Shown here: positions 14,559 to 22,261 of the stretch, in pieces
Layout: every line of letters begins with the position of its first letter
Numbering within the stretch: the first letter of the stretch is position 1
Position numbers and translations under genes: made by a program
Origin: an uncultured Lachnospiraceae bacterium
GTDB taxonomy: Bacteria; Bacillota; Clostridia; Lachnospirales; Lachnospiraceae
Direction of reading: 5' to 3'
Length of the DNA stretch: 24,145 nt
NCBI GenBank assembly: GCA_910577955.1
Contig: CAJTNC010000034.1
Coordinates: 1-24,145, forward strand
Notes under the pieces: generated by a model
Told to the model about the DNA's origin: nothing
Databases searched by the model: none
What the model saw: the letters and a program-made list of their open reading frames with translations, nothing else

Positions 14559-15032
14559 ATGAGCAGTATTTTCAAATTTCATCATGATGTGGACACGGAC
14601 CAGATCATTGCCTCGCAGTATCTGCTTTTACCAAATATCGAAGAAATGAAAGGATATACGTTTGAATCGTTGGATGAAGAATTCGCGAAAAAGGTTTGCC
14701 CGGGCGATATTATCGTGGCGGGGGAGAATTTTGGCTGCGGTTCTTCCAGAGAACAGGCGCCGGGAGTTTTGAAGGCTCTCGGGATCAAAGCGGTGGTGGC
14801 AAAATCTTTTGCAAGAATTTTTTACCGTAATGCCATCAATATCGGACTTCCGGTACTTGTGAGCAAGGATTTTTACGATGTGGCAGACAATGGTCAGGAA
14901 GCGGAGTTGGATCTGGCGGAGGGAACGATTGTGTATGAGGGCACGATTTACACCTGCACAAAGCTTCCTCCTTATATGCAGAATATATTGAATCAGGGCG
15001 GGCTGATCGCTTCGTTAAATCAGGAGGATTGA
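14559..15032 (+). CDS. Aconitase-superfamily hydro-lyase small subunit, pair 1 (LeuD-like)
   Basis: A 157-residue swivel-domain subunit of a LeuCD/HacAB-type dehydratase. It has DVDTDQIIASQYLLLP, then GDIIVAGENFGCGSSREQAP and the phosphate/substrate-binding AKSFARIFYRNAIN. The stretch after DTD-x-I-x-x-x-x-YL (LLP here) lies in the loop known to set substrate choice between isopropylmalate and homoaconitate enzymes. GAGGGAG precedes ATG 14559; the open frame upstream to 14490 covers the probable promoter. A possible promoter is TTGAGG (14490-14495) with TAAACT (14513-14518), but it is weak. The large subunit begins 3 nt after the stop. Confidence 0.9.
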   Translation: MSSIFKFHHDVDTDQIIASQYLLLPNIEEMKGYTFESLDEEFAKKVCPGDIIVAGENFGCGSSREQAPGVLKALGIKAVVAKSFARIFYRNAINIGLPVLVSKDFYDVADNGQEAELDLAEGTIVYEGTIYTCTKLPPYMQNILNQGGLIASLNQED

Positions 15033-15034
15033 GA

Positions 15035-16285
15035 ATGGGCATGACAATAGGCGAGAAGATCATAGCAAGAGCGGCGGGTGCCAACAGTGTTGCGCCCGGT
15101 GAGATACATACGGTGGATGTGGACTACCTGATGAGCAATGACGGTACAACGCATCTGACCATTGATATGTTTTATGATCAGTTGAAAAATCCGAGGATCG
15201 CGGATAAGGATAAACTTGTTTTTATCATCGATCACAATATTCCGGCGGAAAATCCGAAGACGGCGGCGGCTCACAAAAAGATGAGAGAGTTTGCAAGAAA
15301 ATATGACATTGCCTTCTATGAAGGAAAGGGCGTCTGCCATCAGATCATGCTTGAGGATTTCGTATCGCCGGGACAATTTGTTATGGGAGCGGATTCTCAC
15401 ACCTGTTCCTACGGGGCTGTAGGAGCTTTCGGCACAGGGATCGGCTGCACGGATTTTCTGTACGCAATGGTGACAGGAAAATCGTGGGTGCTGGTGCCGG
15501 AGACTATCCGCTTTAACCTGACCGGAAAATTCAGGGAGGGCGTTTATGCCAGAGATCTCATTTTGACGATCATCGGCGATATCGGCGCAAACGGCTGTAA
15601 CTATAAGATCATGGAGTTTGCGGGGGAGGGCGCCCGCGGCCTGAGCATCAACGACAGGTTTGTGCTCTGCAATCTGGCGGTGGAGGCCGGAGCGAAGACC
15701 GGCATTGTGGAACCCGACGAAAAAGTGGCGGAATACATGAAAGAGCGCGGGAGAACTTACGACGACCTCTTTGTGAGCGACGCGGACGCTTCCTTCTTAG
15801 AGGTATATAATTACGATCTGTCGAAGATCGAGCCGGTGGTGGCAAAGCCTCATTTTGTGGATAATGTGGAACCTTTATCGCAGATCGGCGAGGTAAAGAT
15901 CGACGAGGCTTTTCTCGGCTCCTGCAACAACGGGCGCATCGACGAGCTGCGGGTGGCGGCTTCCATCCTGAAGGGGAGAAAGGTTCATCCGGACGTGCGG
16001 TTTTTGATCGCGCCGGCTTCTAACAGTGTCTATTTGCAGGCGGTGGAAGAAGGGCTTGTGGACATTTTCTTGGAGTCCGGAGCGATGATGATGAACCCCA
16101 ACTGTTCGGTCTGCTGGGGAAGTTGTCAGGGCGTGATCGGGGAGGGAGAAGTTTTGATCTCCACCGGGACGAGAAACTTTAAAGGACGGGCCGGCCACAA
16201 GGATTCAAACGTCTATCTGGCCTCGGCGGCGACGGTGACAGCGTCGGCTGTGGCGGGGAAGATCGCAGGGCCGGAGGAGTTGTAA
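15035..16285 (+). CDS. Aconitase-superfamily hydro-lyase large subunit, pair 1 (LeuC-like)
   Basis: A 416-residue [4Fe-4S] dehydratase subunit, the partner of the preceding small subunit. The iron-sulfur cysteines are Cys297 in GSCNNGR and Cys357/Cys360 in NCSVC. Other family blocks are ADSHTCSYGAVGAFGTGIG and STGTRNFKGRAG. Several normally strict residues differ from LeuC: SCTNGR has Asn for Thr, CGxC has Ser for Gly, and NRNF reads TRNF. This suggests a divergent substrate, but all three cluster ligands remain. Its length fits the HACN/archaeal-type IPMI group, not aconitase A. GGAGG lies 7 nt before ATG 15035; an earlier TTG (15029) is less likely. It should form a heterodimer-type complex with the small subunit. 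Confidence 0.9.
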   Translation: MGMTIGEKIIARAAGANSVAPGEIHTVDVDYLMSNDGTTHLTIDMFYDQLKNPRIADKDKLVFIIDHNIPAENPKTAAAHKKMREFARKYDIAFYEGKGVCHQIMLEDFVSPGQFVMGADSHTCSYGAVGAFGTGIGCTDFLYAMVTGKSWVLVPETIRFNLTGKFREGVYARDLILTIIGDIGANGCNYKIMEFAGEGARGLSINDRFVLCNLAVEAGAKTGIVEPDEKVAEYMKERGRTYDDLFVSDADASFLEVYNYDLSKIEPVVAKPHFVDNVEPLSQIGEVKIDEAFLGSCNNGRIDELRVAASILKGRKVHPDVRFLIAPASNSVYLQAVEEGLVDIFLESGAMMMNPNCSVCWGSCQGVIGEGEVLISTGTRNFKGRAGHKDSNVYLASAATVTASAVAGKIAGPEEL

Positions 16286-16299
16286 TAATGACGGGGATT

Positions 16300-16353
16300 C
16301 GGTAAACTCATGCATATCTTATTCAGACACGCTTTCGCTTACCGGGTTTACCG
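16300..16353. repeat. Inverted repeat between the two hydro-lyase pairs
   Basis: CGGTAAAC (16300-16307) is exactly complementary to GTTTACCG (16346-16353). A second possible partner, TTACCG (16339-16344), would compete for the first arm. It lies in the only sizeable gap (96 nt) of the four-gene run, before the second pair's ribosome binding site. It could be a leader structure or an RNA-processing site; no T-run follows. Confidence 0.45.
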
Positions 16354-16381
16354 CAGATCATATTGAGACAGGAGAACAGAT

Positions 16382-16870
16382 ATGACAGAGTTTACAGGAA
16401 AAGTATGGCTTTTAGGCGATGACATAGATACCGATATCATCATCCCCACGGAATATCTGGCGCTGCCGGGGGTGGAGGAGATGAAAAAGTACGCTTTTTC
16501 GCCCCTCAGAGAGGAGCTTGCGGGACAGATAAAAGAAGGGGATATCATCGTGGCGGGAAAGAATTTCGGCTGCGGTTCTTCCAGAGAACAGGCGCCGGAG
16601 ATCATAAAACAACTGGGCGTTCGCTGCGTGGTGGCCAAATCCTTTGCGAGGATCTTTTTTCGCAATGCCATCAACAACGGACTGCTGTTGATTGAAAATA
16701 AGGATCTTCGGGATAATTTAGCGGAGGGAGATACGGTCACTGTGACGGTGGGTGAGAAGATCCATGCGGGCGGCAGAGACTATCCGATCACGCCGCTGCC
16801 GGAAAATTTGATGGATATTCTGAATGCAGGCGGTCTGGTGAAGGCTATGCAGAAAAGAAACGGGGTGTGA
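16382..16870 (+). CDS. Aconitase-superfamily hydro-lyase small subunit, pair 2 (LeuD-like)
   Basis: A 162-residue LeuD/HacB-type small subunit. It shares DIDTDIIIPTEYLALP, GDIIVAGKNFGCGSSREQAP and AKSFARIFFRNAIN with the first pair, but its specificity loop after YL reads ALP, not LLP. The C-terminal part (GRDYPITPLPENLMDILNAGGL) is typical. AGGAGA lies before the ATG. Its stop codon is 2 nt from the preferred start of the next gene, so the pair is translationally coupled. Similarity to the pair-1 small subunit points to an old duplication or separate acquisition. The true substrate (isopropylmalate, homoaconitate, dimethylmalate or another) is not determined by the sequence. Confidence 0.91.
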   Translation: MTEFTGKVWLLGDDIDTDIIIPTEYLALPGVEEMKKYAFSPLREELAGQIKEGDIIVAGKNFGCGSSREQAPEIIKQLGVRCVVAKSFARIFFRNAINNGLLLIENKDLRDNLAEGDTVTVTVGEKIHAGGRDYPITPLPENLMDILNAGGLVKAMQKRNGV

Positions 16871-16872
16871 AC

Positions 16873-18120
16873 ATGGGACATACATTGATTGAGAAGATCG
16901 TCATGAGAAATACAGGAGAGCATTCCGTATTGCCCGGAGAGATCAGGACGGTGAAGGTGGACCGGGTGATGATCCACGATATTTTTATTCCCTTTGTGGT
17001 GGAAAAGTTTCGCGAGATGGGATTTCAGAAAGTCTGGGATCAGGATAAGGTGGTGTTGATCTACGATCATCTTGTACCCACCAGCGCGGTGGAGGACGTG
17101 CGGCACTTTAAGATCGGGGATGCATTTGTGAAGGAGCAGGGGCTGACTCATTTTCACAGAGCCGACGGGATCTGCCACCAGCTCATGCCGGAGATGGGCT
17201 ATGCGAAACCGGGAAATATTGTGTTCGGGACGGATTCTCATACGACGACTTACGGCTGCGTGGGCTGTTTTTCTTCCGGCATCGGATATACGGAGATGGC
17301 GGCGGTGCTCGGCACCGGAGAGATGTGGATCAGAGTGCCGGAGACGATCAAGGTGGTGATCAACGGCAAACTGCCTGCGGGCGTTTATGCGAAAGATATC
17401 ATACTGCGCCTGATCGGAGATCTGCGGGCGGACGGAGCGACTTACAAGGTGTTGGAATTTTCGGGAAGCGCCGTGGAGGAGATGAGCATATCCTCCAGAA
17501 TGACAATTGCGAATATGGCCATTGAAGCCGGAGCGAAGGCGGCGCTGTTTGCGCCGGATGAAAAGACCTGTGCATACTCAGGGATCAAGCCGGAAGAGGT
17601 GGAATGGCTGCGGGCGGACGAAGACGCACAGTATTGTCAGACGGTGGAATATCAGGCGGAGGAGCTGGTGCCGGTGTTGGCCTGTCCCTCTCAGGTGGAT
17701 AATATTCACGATGTGTCGGAGATGGCCGGTACAAAATTAGATCAGGTGTTTATCGGATCCTGTACCAATGGCAGACTGGAGGACCTGGCGGAGGCGGCAA
17801 AGATTCTGGAAGGAAAGAAAGTGGCTCCCTTTGTGAAACTGATCGTGACCCCCGCCAGCAGAAGCGTCTATAAGGAGGCTTTGGAGGCCGGTTTTATCAA
17901 GATATTAGCGGAGGCAGGGGCTGTCATCACCCATCCCGGCTGCGGACTGTGCTGCGGGAGAGCCTGCGGCATCCTGACGGACGGAGAGAGAGTGCTCGCC
18001 ACGAACAACAGGAACTTCTTGGGGCGCATGGGTACTTCCAAAGTGGAGATATTTTTGGGATCCCCGGCCACGGCGGCAGCGTCCGCGGTGACGGGAGTGA
18101 TCACGGATCCCAGAAAATAA
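16873..18120 (+). CDS. Aconitase-superfamily hydro-lyase large subunit, pair 2 (LeuC-like)
   Basis: A 415-residue [4Fe-4S] dehydratase subunit paired with the preceding gene. Cluster cysteines are Cys297 in GSCTNGR and Cys357/Cys360 in GCGLC, at exactly the same positions as in pair 1. DSHTTTYGCVGCFSSGIG and NNRNFLGRMG are close to the family consensus, so this pair is the more canonical of the two. After GSGIG, where LeuC usually has STDMA, it reads YTEMA. ATG 16873 has GGGG 7 nt upstream; GTG 16867 overlaps the previous stop and is less likely. No leuA, leuB or homocitrate synthase gene is present in the window, so leucine biosynthesis is not shown by context. Confidence 0.92.
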   Translation: MGHTLIEKIVMRNTGEHSVLPGEIRTVKVDRVMIHDIFIPFVVEKFREMGFQKVWDQDKVVLIYDHLVPTSAVEDVRHFKIGDAFVKEQGLTHFHRADGICHQLMPEMGYAKPGNIVFGTDSHTTTYGCVGCFSSGIGYTEMAAVLGTGEMWIRVPETIKVVINGKLPAGVYAKDIILRLIGDLRADGATYKVLEFSGSAVEEMSISSRMTIANMAIEAGAKAALFAPDEKTCAYSGIKPEEVEWLRADEDAQYCQTVEYQAEELVPVLACPSQVDNIHDVSEMAGTKLDQVFIGSCTNGRLEDLAEAAKILEGKKVAPFVKLIVTPASRSVYKEALEAGFIKILAEAGAVITHPGCGLCCGRACGILTDGERVLATNNRNFLGRMGTSKVEIFLGSPATAAASAVTGVITDPRK

Positions 18121-18141
18121 GCCGGCAGAATTCGTGTTTTA

Positions 18142-18169
18142 TTGCGCCTGCCTGTGCAGAGTTTATAAT
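18142..18169 (+). promoter_or_regulatory. Promoter of the SPFH gene, -10 flanked by an inverted repeat
   Basis: TTGCGC (18142-18147) and a perfect TATAAT (18164-18169) are 16 nt apart. GCCTGTG (18150-18156) and CACAGGC (18174-18180) flank the -10 symmetrically and could be an operator. The leader then forms an 8-bp hairpin, CGCTGCGG/CCGTAGCG (18188-18208). Confidence 0.6.
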
Positions 18170-18254
18170 CCAACACAGGCACGCTCTCGCTGCGGCTCGA
18201 CCGTAGCGGAGAAAACCTAAATTCGCAAATATATTAAAAAAAGGAGACGGTAAA

Positions 18255-19271
18255 ATGGGGATTTTTTCTACACAGCTTGCCAATGTGGTGGAGTGGAATG
18301 AGAGCGATCCGGGTACGCTGCTATGGAAATGGCAGAATAATGAGATCAAAAAGGGTTCCAAACTGATCATCAGAATGGGACAGGACGCCATTTTCATGTA
18401 TAACGGCAGAGTGGAGGGCGTCTTTAAGCATGAGGGACAGTTTGATATCGAATCCCAGATCATTCCGTTTCTGACTACTTTAAAAAGTTTTAAGTTTGGA
18501 TTCAACACGCCGCTAAAGGCGGAAGTGCTGTTCATCAATACGAAAGAACAACTTGTGAAATGGGGGACAAAGAGCGCGATCAATCTGCCGGCCCCGGGAC
18601 TGCCCGGCGGGATGCCCGTCAGAGCTTTCGGCACGTTCAGCTGTAAGGTGGAGGAGGCAAAGGTTCTGATCGAAAAAATCGCCGGAGTAAAGAAAGTGTT
18701 TACCGTGCAGGACGTGAAGGACCGCATCACCACGAATCTGGATCAGCTTTTGATGAGCTGGATCGGCAGAGAAGGTCGGGATATGTTCAACCTCCAGATG
18801 GATGCAGGCAGCATTGCGAAAGGCATTTTGTCCGATTTAGATGCGGATATGCAAAATATCGGCATCTCCATCACAAACTTTAAGATCGAGAGTTTTTCCT
18901 ATCCCGAAGAGATCCGGAAGATGCAGGAGAAAGCGGCGGCTCAGTCTATGGTCGGCGATGTGGGAAGATACCAGCAGATCGCGGTGGCCGATGCGATGGG
19001 AAAAGGAGGTGCCGGGACCGGAGGGAGCGTTGCTTCCGATATGGTGCAGCTTCAGATGGGCATGGCTATGGGACAGCAGATGATGCAGGGAATGATGCAG
19101 ACCGGACAGCAAAGTCAGACTGCTCCGGCGGGCGGGCTGCAGGGGCAGGGAGCGTCTGTAGGCGGGCAGCAGACCCTGCCGTCCGTATCACCGAAATTCT
19201 GCCCGAACTGCGGAACTCCCACCACAGGGACGAAGTTTTGCGGGAACTGCGGCAGCCAGCTTTTTGCGTGA
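18255..19271 (+). CDS. SPFH-domain protein with C-terminal zinc ribbon (YdjI-like)
   Basis: A 338-residue protein. Residues 1 to about 235 form the SPFH/band-7-like domain typical of bacterial YdjI and so-called virion core proteins. It is recognisable by the start MGIFSTQLANVVEWNE, GSKLIIRMGQDAIFMYNG, and the NIGISITNFKIESFSYPEE block. A Gly/Met/Gln-rich flexible region (about 245-305) follows. The last 28 residues are a zinc ribbon with CPNCG and CGNCG knuckles. There is no signal peptide or TM helix, so membrane association would be peripheral or through partners. In Bacillus, YdjI works with YdjG/YdjH in membrane-stress responses; no such partners are next to it here. A clear AAAGGAGA site and its own promoter suggest independent expression. 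Confidence 0.9.
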   Translation: MGIFSTQLANVVEWNESDPGTLLWKWQNNEIKKGSKLIIRMGQDAIFMYNGRVEGVFKHEGQFDIESQIIPFLTTLKSFKFGFNTPLKAEVLFINTKEQLVKWGTKSAINLPAPGLPGGMPVRAFGTFSCKVEEAKVLIEKIAGVKKVFTVQDVKDRITTNLDQLLMSWIGREGRDMFNLQMDAGSIAKGILSDLDADMQNIGISITNFKIESFSYPEEIRKMQEKAAAQSMVGDVGRYQQIAVADAMGKGGAGTGGSVASDMVQLQMGMAMGQQMMQGMMQTGQQSQTAPAGGLQGQGASVGGQQTLPSVSPKFCPNCGTPTTGTKFCGNCGSQLFA

Positions 19272-19308
19272 CGGAAGAAACGAACAAAAAAGAAAGATGA
19301 AGTAAAGA

Positions 19309-21636
19309 ATGAGCATATACGATACGTTGAATGATAAACAGAAGGAGGCGGTCTTTTGCACAGAGGGACCGCTTCTGATATTAGCGGGGGCGGGCAGCGG
19401 CAAGACCAGAGTGCTGACCCACAGGATAGCTTATCTGATCGATAGATGCGGCGTCAATCCGTGGCACATCCTTGCCATCACGTTCACTAACAAAGCGGCG
19501 GGCGAGATGCGGGAAAGGGTGGACAATCTGGTGGGATTTGGTTCGGAGAGCATCTGGGTCTCCACGTTCCACTCCGCCTGTGTCAGAATCCTGCACAGGC
19601 ATATTGACCTGTTAGGGTATGACACCAACTTTACGATCTATGATACGGACGATCAGAAGACCGTGATGAGGGACGTCTGCAAAAAGCTGCAGATCGATAC
19701 GAAGCAGCTCAAGGAGAGGGCGATTTTGAACGTCATTTCCAGCGCTAAAAACGAGCTGGTGGGTGCGGAAGCCTTTGAGAGGAATGCGGCTTGGGATTTT
19801 TCACAGCGGAAGATCGCGGCGGCCTACAAGGAGTATCAGCAGACCCTGCGGAAAAACAATGCGTTGGATTTTGACGATTTGCTCATGCTGACTGTGGAAC
19901 TTTTTAAAAAGTGCCCGGAGGTGCTGGAAAATTATCAGAACCGGTTTACCTATATCATGGTGGACGAGTATCAGGACACGAACACGGCTCAGTTTGAACT
20001 GGTGCGGCTGCTTGCGGCGAAAAGCAGGAATTTGTGCGTGGTGGGAGACGACGATCAGTCCATCTATAAATTCAGAGGGGCAAATATCCGCAATATTCTG
20101 GACTTTGAGAAGGAGTATCCCGACGCTGCGGTGGTGAGACTTGAGCAGAATTACCGTTCCACCCAGAGCATTCTGGATGCCGCAAACGCCGTGATCAGCC
20201 ACAATGAGGGCAGAAAGGCAAAGAGTCTTTGGACCGATCAGGGAGCAGGAAAGAAAGTGCGCTTTCAACAGCTTGACACGGCCTATGAGGAAGCGGAATA
20301 CATCAGCGATGATATCGTGAGAAAGCATCGGATGAACGGGGGCAGCTTTTCTGATTTTGCCATTTTGTACCGGACAAACGCTCAGGCGCGTATTTTGGAG
20401 GAGCGTATGGTCATGGAGGGTATTCCCTACAATGTGGTGGGCGGGACAAACTTCTATGCCCGCAGAGAGATCAAGGATATGTTGGCCTACTTAAAGACCA
20501 TCGACAACGGGGCTGACGATGTGGCGGTAAAGCGTATCATCAATATCCCGAAACGGGGGATCGGTCAGACTACCATACAGCGGGTGCAGGATTATGCGGA
20601 TGAGAACGGCATGAGTTTTTACGATGCGCTGCGGGAGGGGGAAAACGTGCCGGGAGTGGGCAGGAGCCTGCCGAAGCTTTCAAATTTTGTCACCATGATA
20701 CAGGCATTCCGCGGAAAGATGGAATATTATTCTCTGAAAGAGCTGTTAGAGGATGTTTTGGAACAGACGGGCTATCTGGAGGAACTGCGGGCTTCCGATG
20801 AGGAGGACGCGGAGGACCGCATCGACAATGTGGAAGAGCTGTTGAGCAAGCTGGTCTCCTACGAGGATAGCGCGGAGGAGCCTTCCTTGAGCGAGTTTCT
20901 GGAACAGGTTGCTCTGGTCAGCGATATTGACAATGTGGACGGAGGAGACGGAAGGGTGCTTCTTATGACTCTTCACTCGGCGAAAGGACTGGAATTTCCC
21001 TATGTCTATCTGACGGGGTTGGAGGACGGTCTGTTTCCGAGCTATATGTCCATCGTATCGGAAGATCGGGACGATCTCGAGGAAGAGAGGCGGCTGGCCT
21101 ATGTGGGCATCACCAGAGCGATGCGGGAGCTGATGCTGACCTGTGCGAGACAGCGCATGGTGCGCGGAGAGACTCAGTATAATGCGGTGAGCAGGTTTGT
21201 CAGGGAGATTCCGACGGAACTGTTGGACGGCTATGTGCCGTCCTCTAAGAGATGGCAGGATGAGGAGAATGATTTTAACGAGACACGGCGGGTAACTTTC
21301 AGAGACAGTGCGCCAAAGGGCAGCGCTTATCAGACCTTCGGCAACGGGGGCCTAAAGAGAGTGACAAGAACGCCGGAGCAGGAAAAGCCTTATATTGCGA
21401 AGGCGGGGGGAGCTTCCGGGCTGCAGAATATAAACGGACTTTCGAAAGGAATACAGCCCTCCGGCGGCGCGCCGGACTACGGCGTGGGAGACAGAGTGCT
21501 GCACACCAAATACGGGGCAGGCACAGTGCTCTCCTTGGAGCGGGGGACAAAAGATTATCAGGTGACGGTGATGTTTGACACAATGGGGCAGCGATCCATG
21601 TATGCGGGATTCGCGAGGTTAAAGAAGATGGACTGA
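19309..21636 (+). CDS. pcrA: ATP-dependent DNA helicase PcrA (UvrD family)
   Basis: A 775-residue superfamily 1A 3'-5' DNA helicase acting in DNA repair, replication-fork clearance and transcription-coupled repair. Motifs in order: Q-motif LNDKQKEAV, motif I AGAGSGKT, Ia TFTNKAAGEMRERV, II VDEYQDTN, III GDDDQSIYKFRGA, IV EQNYRS, V TLHSAKGLEFPYVYLTGLEDGLFPS and VI YVGITRA. The C-terminal 50 residues (GVGDRVLHTKYGAGTVL to the end) form the Tudor-like domain that contacts RNA polymerase in PcrA/UvrD. Length fits PcrA. The ribosome binding site is weak (AAAGATGAAG). It lies 37 nt after the SPFH gene and may be read from the same promoter. Confidence 0.97.
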   Translation: MSIYDTLNDKQKEAVFCTEGPLLILAGAGSGKTRVLTHRIAYLIDRCGVNPWHILAITFTNKAAGEMRERVDNLVGFGSESIWVSTFHSACVRILHRHIDLLGYDTNFTIYDTDDQKTVMRDVCKKLQIDTKQLKERAILNVISSAKNELVGAEAFERNAAWDFSQRKIAAAYKEYQQTLRKNNALDFDDLLMLTVELFKKCPEVLENYQNRFTYIMVDEYQDTNTAQFELVRLLAAKSRNLCVVGDDDQSIYKFRGANIRNILDFEKEYPDAAVVRLEQNYRSTQSILDAANAVISHNEGRKAKSLWTDQGAGKKVRFQQLDTAYEEAEYISDDIVRKHRMNGGSFSDFAILYRTNAQARILEERMVMEGIPYNVVGGTNFYARREIKDMLAYLKTIDNGADDVAVKRIINIPKRGIGQTTIQRVQDYADENGMSFYDALREGENVPGVGRSLPKLSNFVTMIQAFRGKMEYYSLKELLEDVLEQTGYLEELRASDEEDAEDRIDNVEELLSKLVSYEDSAEEPSLSEFLEQVALVSDIDNVDGGDGRVLLMTLHSAKGLEFPYVYLTGLEDGLFPSYMSIVSEDRDDLEEERRLAYVGITRAMRELMLTCARQRMVRGETQYNAVSRFVREIPTELLDGYVPSSKRWQDEENDFNETRRVTFRDSAPKGSAYQTFGNGGLKRVTRTPEQEKPYIAKAGGASGLQNINGLSKGIQPSGGAPDYGVGDRVLHTKYGAGTVLSLERGTKDYQVTVMFDTMGQRSMYAGFARLKKMD

Positions 21637-21748
21637 CGCGGACGGTCTGCAGCGGTCAGAGAGTGAAAAAACGGAAACAGAAAGGATGAGCAGTGGGAGA
21701 AAAGCTTCATAAAATTTTTATGAAATTGTAGTAAAATAAAGTGGTTTA

Positions 21749-21757
21749 TGATATACT
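21749..21757 (+). promoter_or_regulatory. Extended -10 promoter of the small membrane protein gene
   Basis: TGATATACT carries the TGn extension and a good -10 hexamer. The nearest -35-like TTGTAG (21726-21731) is 20 nt away. No terminator with a T-run is visible for pcrA in 21637-21748. Confidence 0.55.
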
Positions 21758-21832
21758 AAAACAAATATAGGCGTTAGAGACGCTGTGAAATTTTCGGGTA
21801 AATATCAGAAACAGAGAGGGAGGTATTTTTTC

Positions 21833-22123
21833 ATGGAAGATAGGTATCATGCTATGATGGAGACATTGGGAAGGCTGACAAAGCGTGAGGAAGAGAAGAA
21901 GGATATCAGCAAAATCGTGACCTGCGTGCTGATCGTACTGGCTGTTTTGGCGGCAATCGGCGGTGCGGCTTACGCGATTTACCGTTTTATGTCGGGGGAC
22001 GATTTGGACGATTTTGAAGACGAGTTCGAGGACGACTTTGAAGACGAGTTCTTTGAAGATGAGGAAGCGATGGAAGAGACAAAGGAAGAGCCCGCAGAGC
22101 AGAAAGAGGGCGCGGCGGAATAA
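21833..22123 (+). CDS. Small membrane protein with acidic C-terminal tail
   Basis: A 96-residue protein of unknown function. Residues 1-27 are charged (RLTKREEEKKDISK). One TM helix follows at about 28-51 (IVTCVLIVLAVLAAIGGAAYAIY), then a strongly acidic tail of repeating D-F-E/E-D-E units to about residue 80 and an EEPAEQKE end. GGGAGG lies before ATG 21833; a GTG at 21785 in the same frame has no such site. Proteins of this layout are common in Lachnospiraceae, but I recognise no named function. It has its own promoter and terminator. The acidic tail echoes the acidic N-terminal tract of the GH3-like protein at 6603. Confidence 0.8.
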   Translation: MEDRYHAMMETLGRLTKREEEKKDISKIVTCVLIVLAVLAAIGGAAYAIYRFMSGDDLDDFEDEFEDDFEDEFFEDEEAMEETKEEPAEQKEGAAE

Positions 22124-22153
22124 TCTGCCGGATATGATAAACGTAAAAAAGCG

Positions 22154-22187
22154 GAAAGTGTGGGCGGGTTTGTCCGCACTTTCTTTT
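22154..22187 (+). terminator. Terminator after the small membrane protein gene
   Basis: GAAAGTGTGGGC pairs with GTCCGCACTTTC (two wobble pairs), followed by TTTT. It lies about 30 nt after the stop codon. Confidence 0.85.
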
Positions 22188-22207
22188 ACAACAATGTTGA
22201 AGCATAA

Positions 22208-22241
22208 GGACAGTTCATGAAATGAGCTGTCCGTTGTTTTT
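22208..22241 (+). terminator. Second terminator-like hairpin just before rlmD
   Basis: GGACAGTTCA (22208-22217) pairs with TGAGCTGTCC (22223-22232) with one G-U pair and a five-base loop. TTGTTTTT follows and ends 20 nt before the rlmD start codon. It may back up the first terminator or attenuate rlmD. Confidence 0.75.
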
Positions 22242-22261
22242 AGATGGAAAGGGACAGGCAT

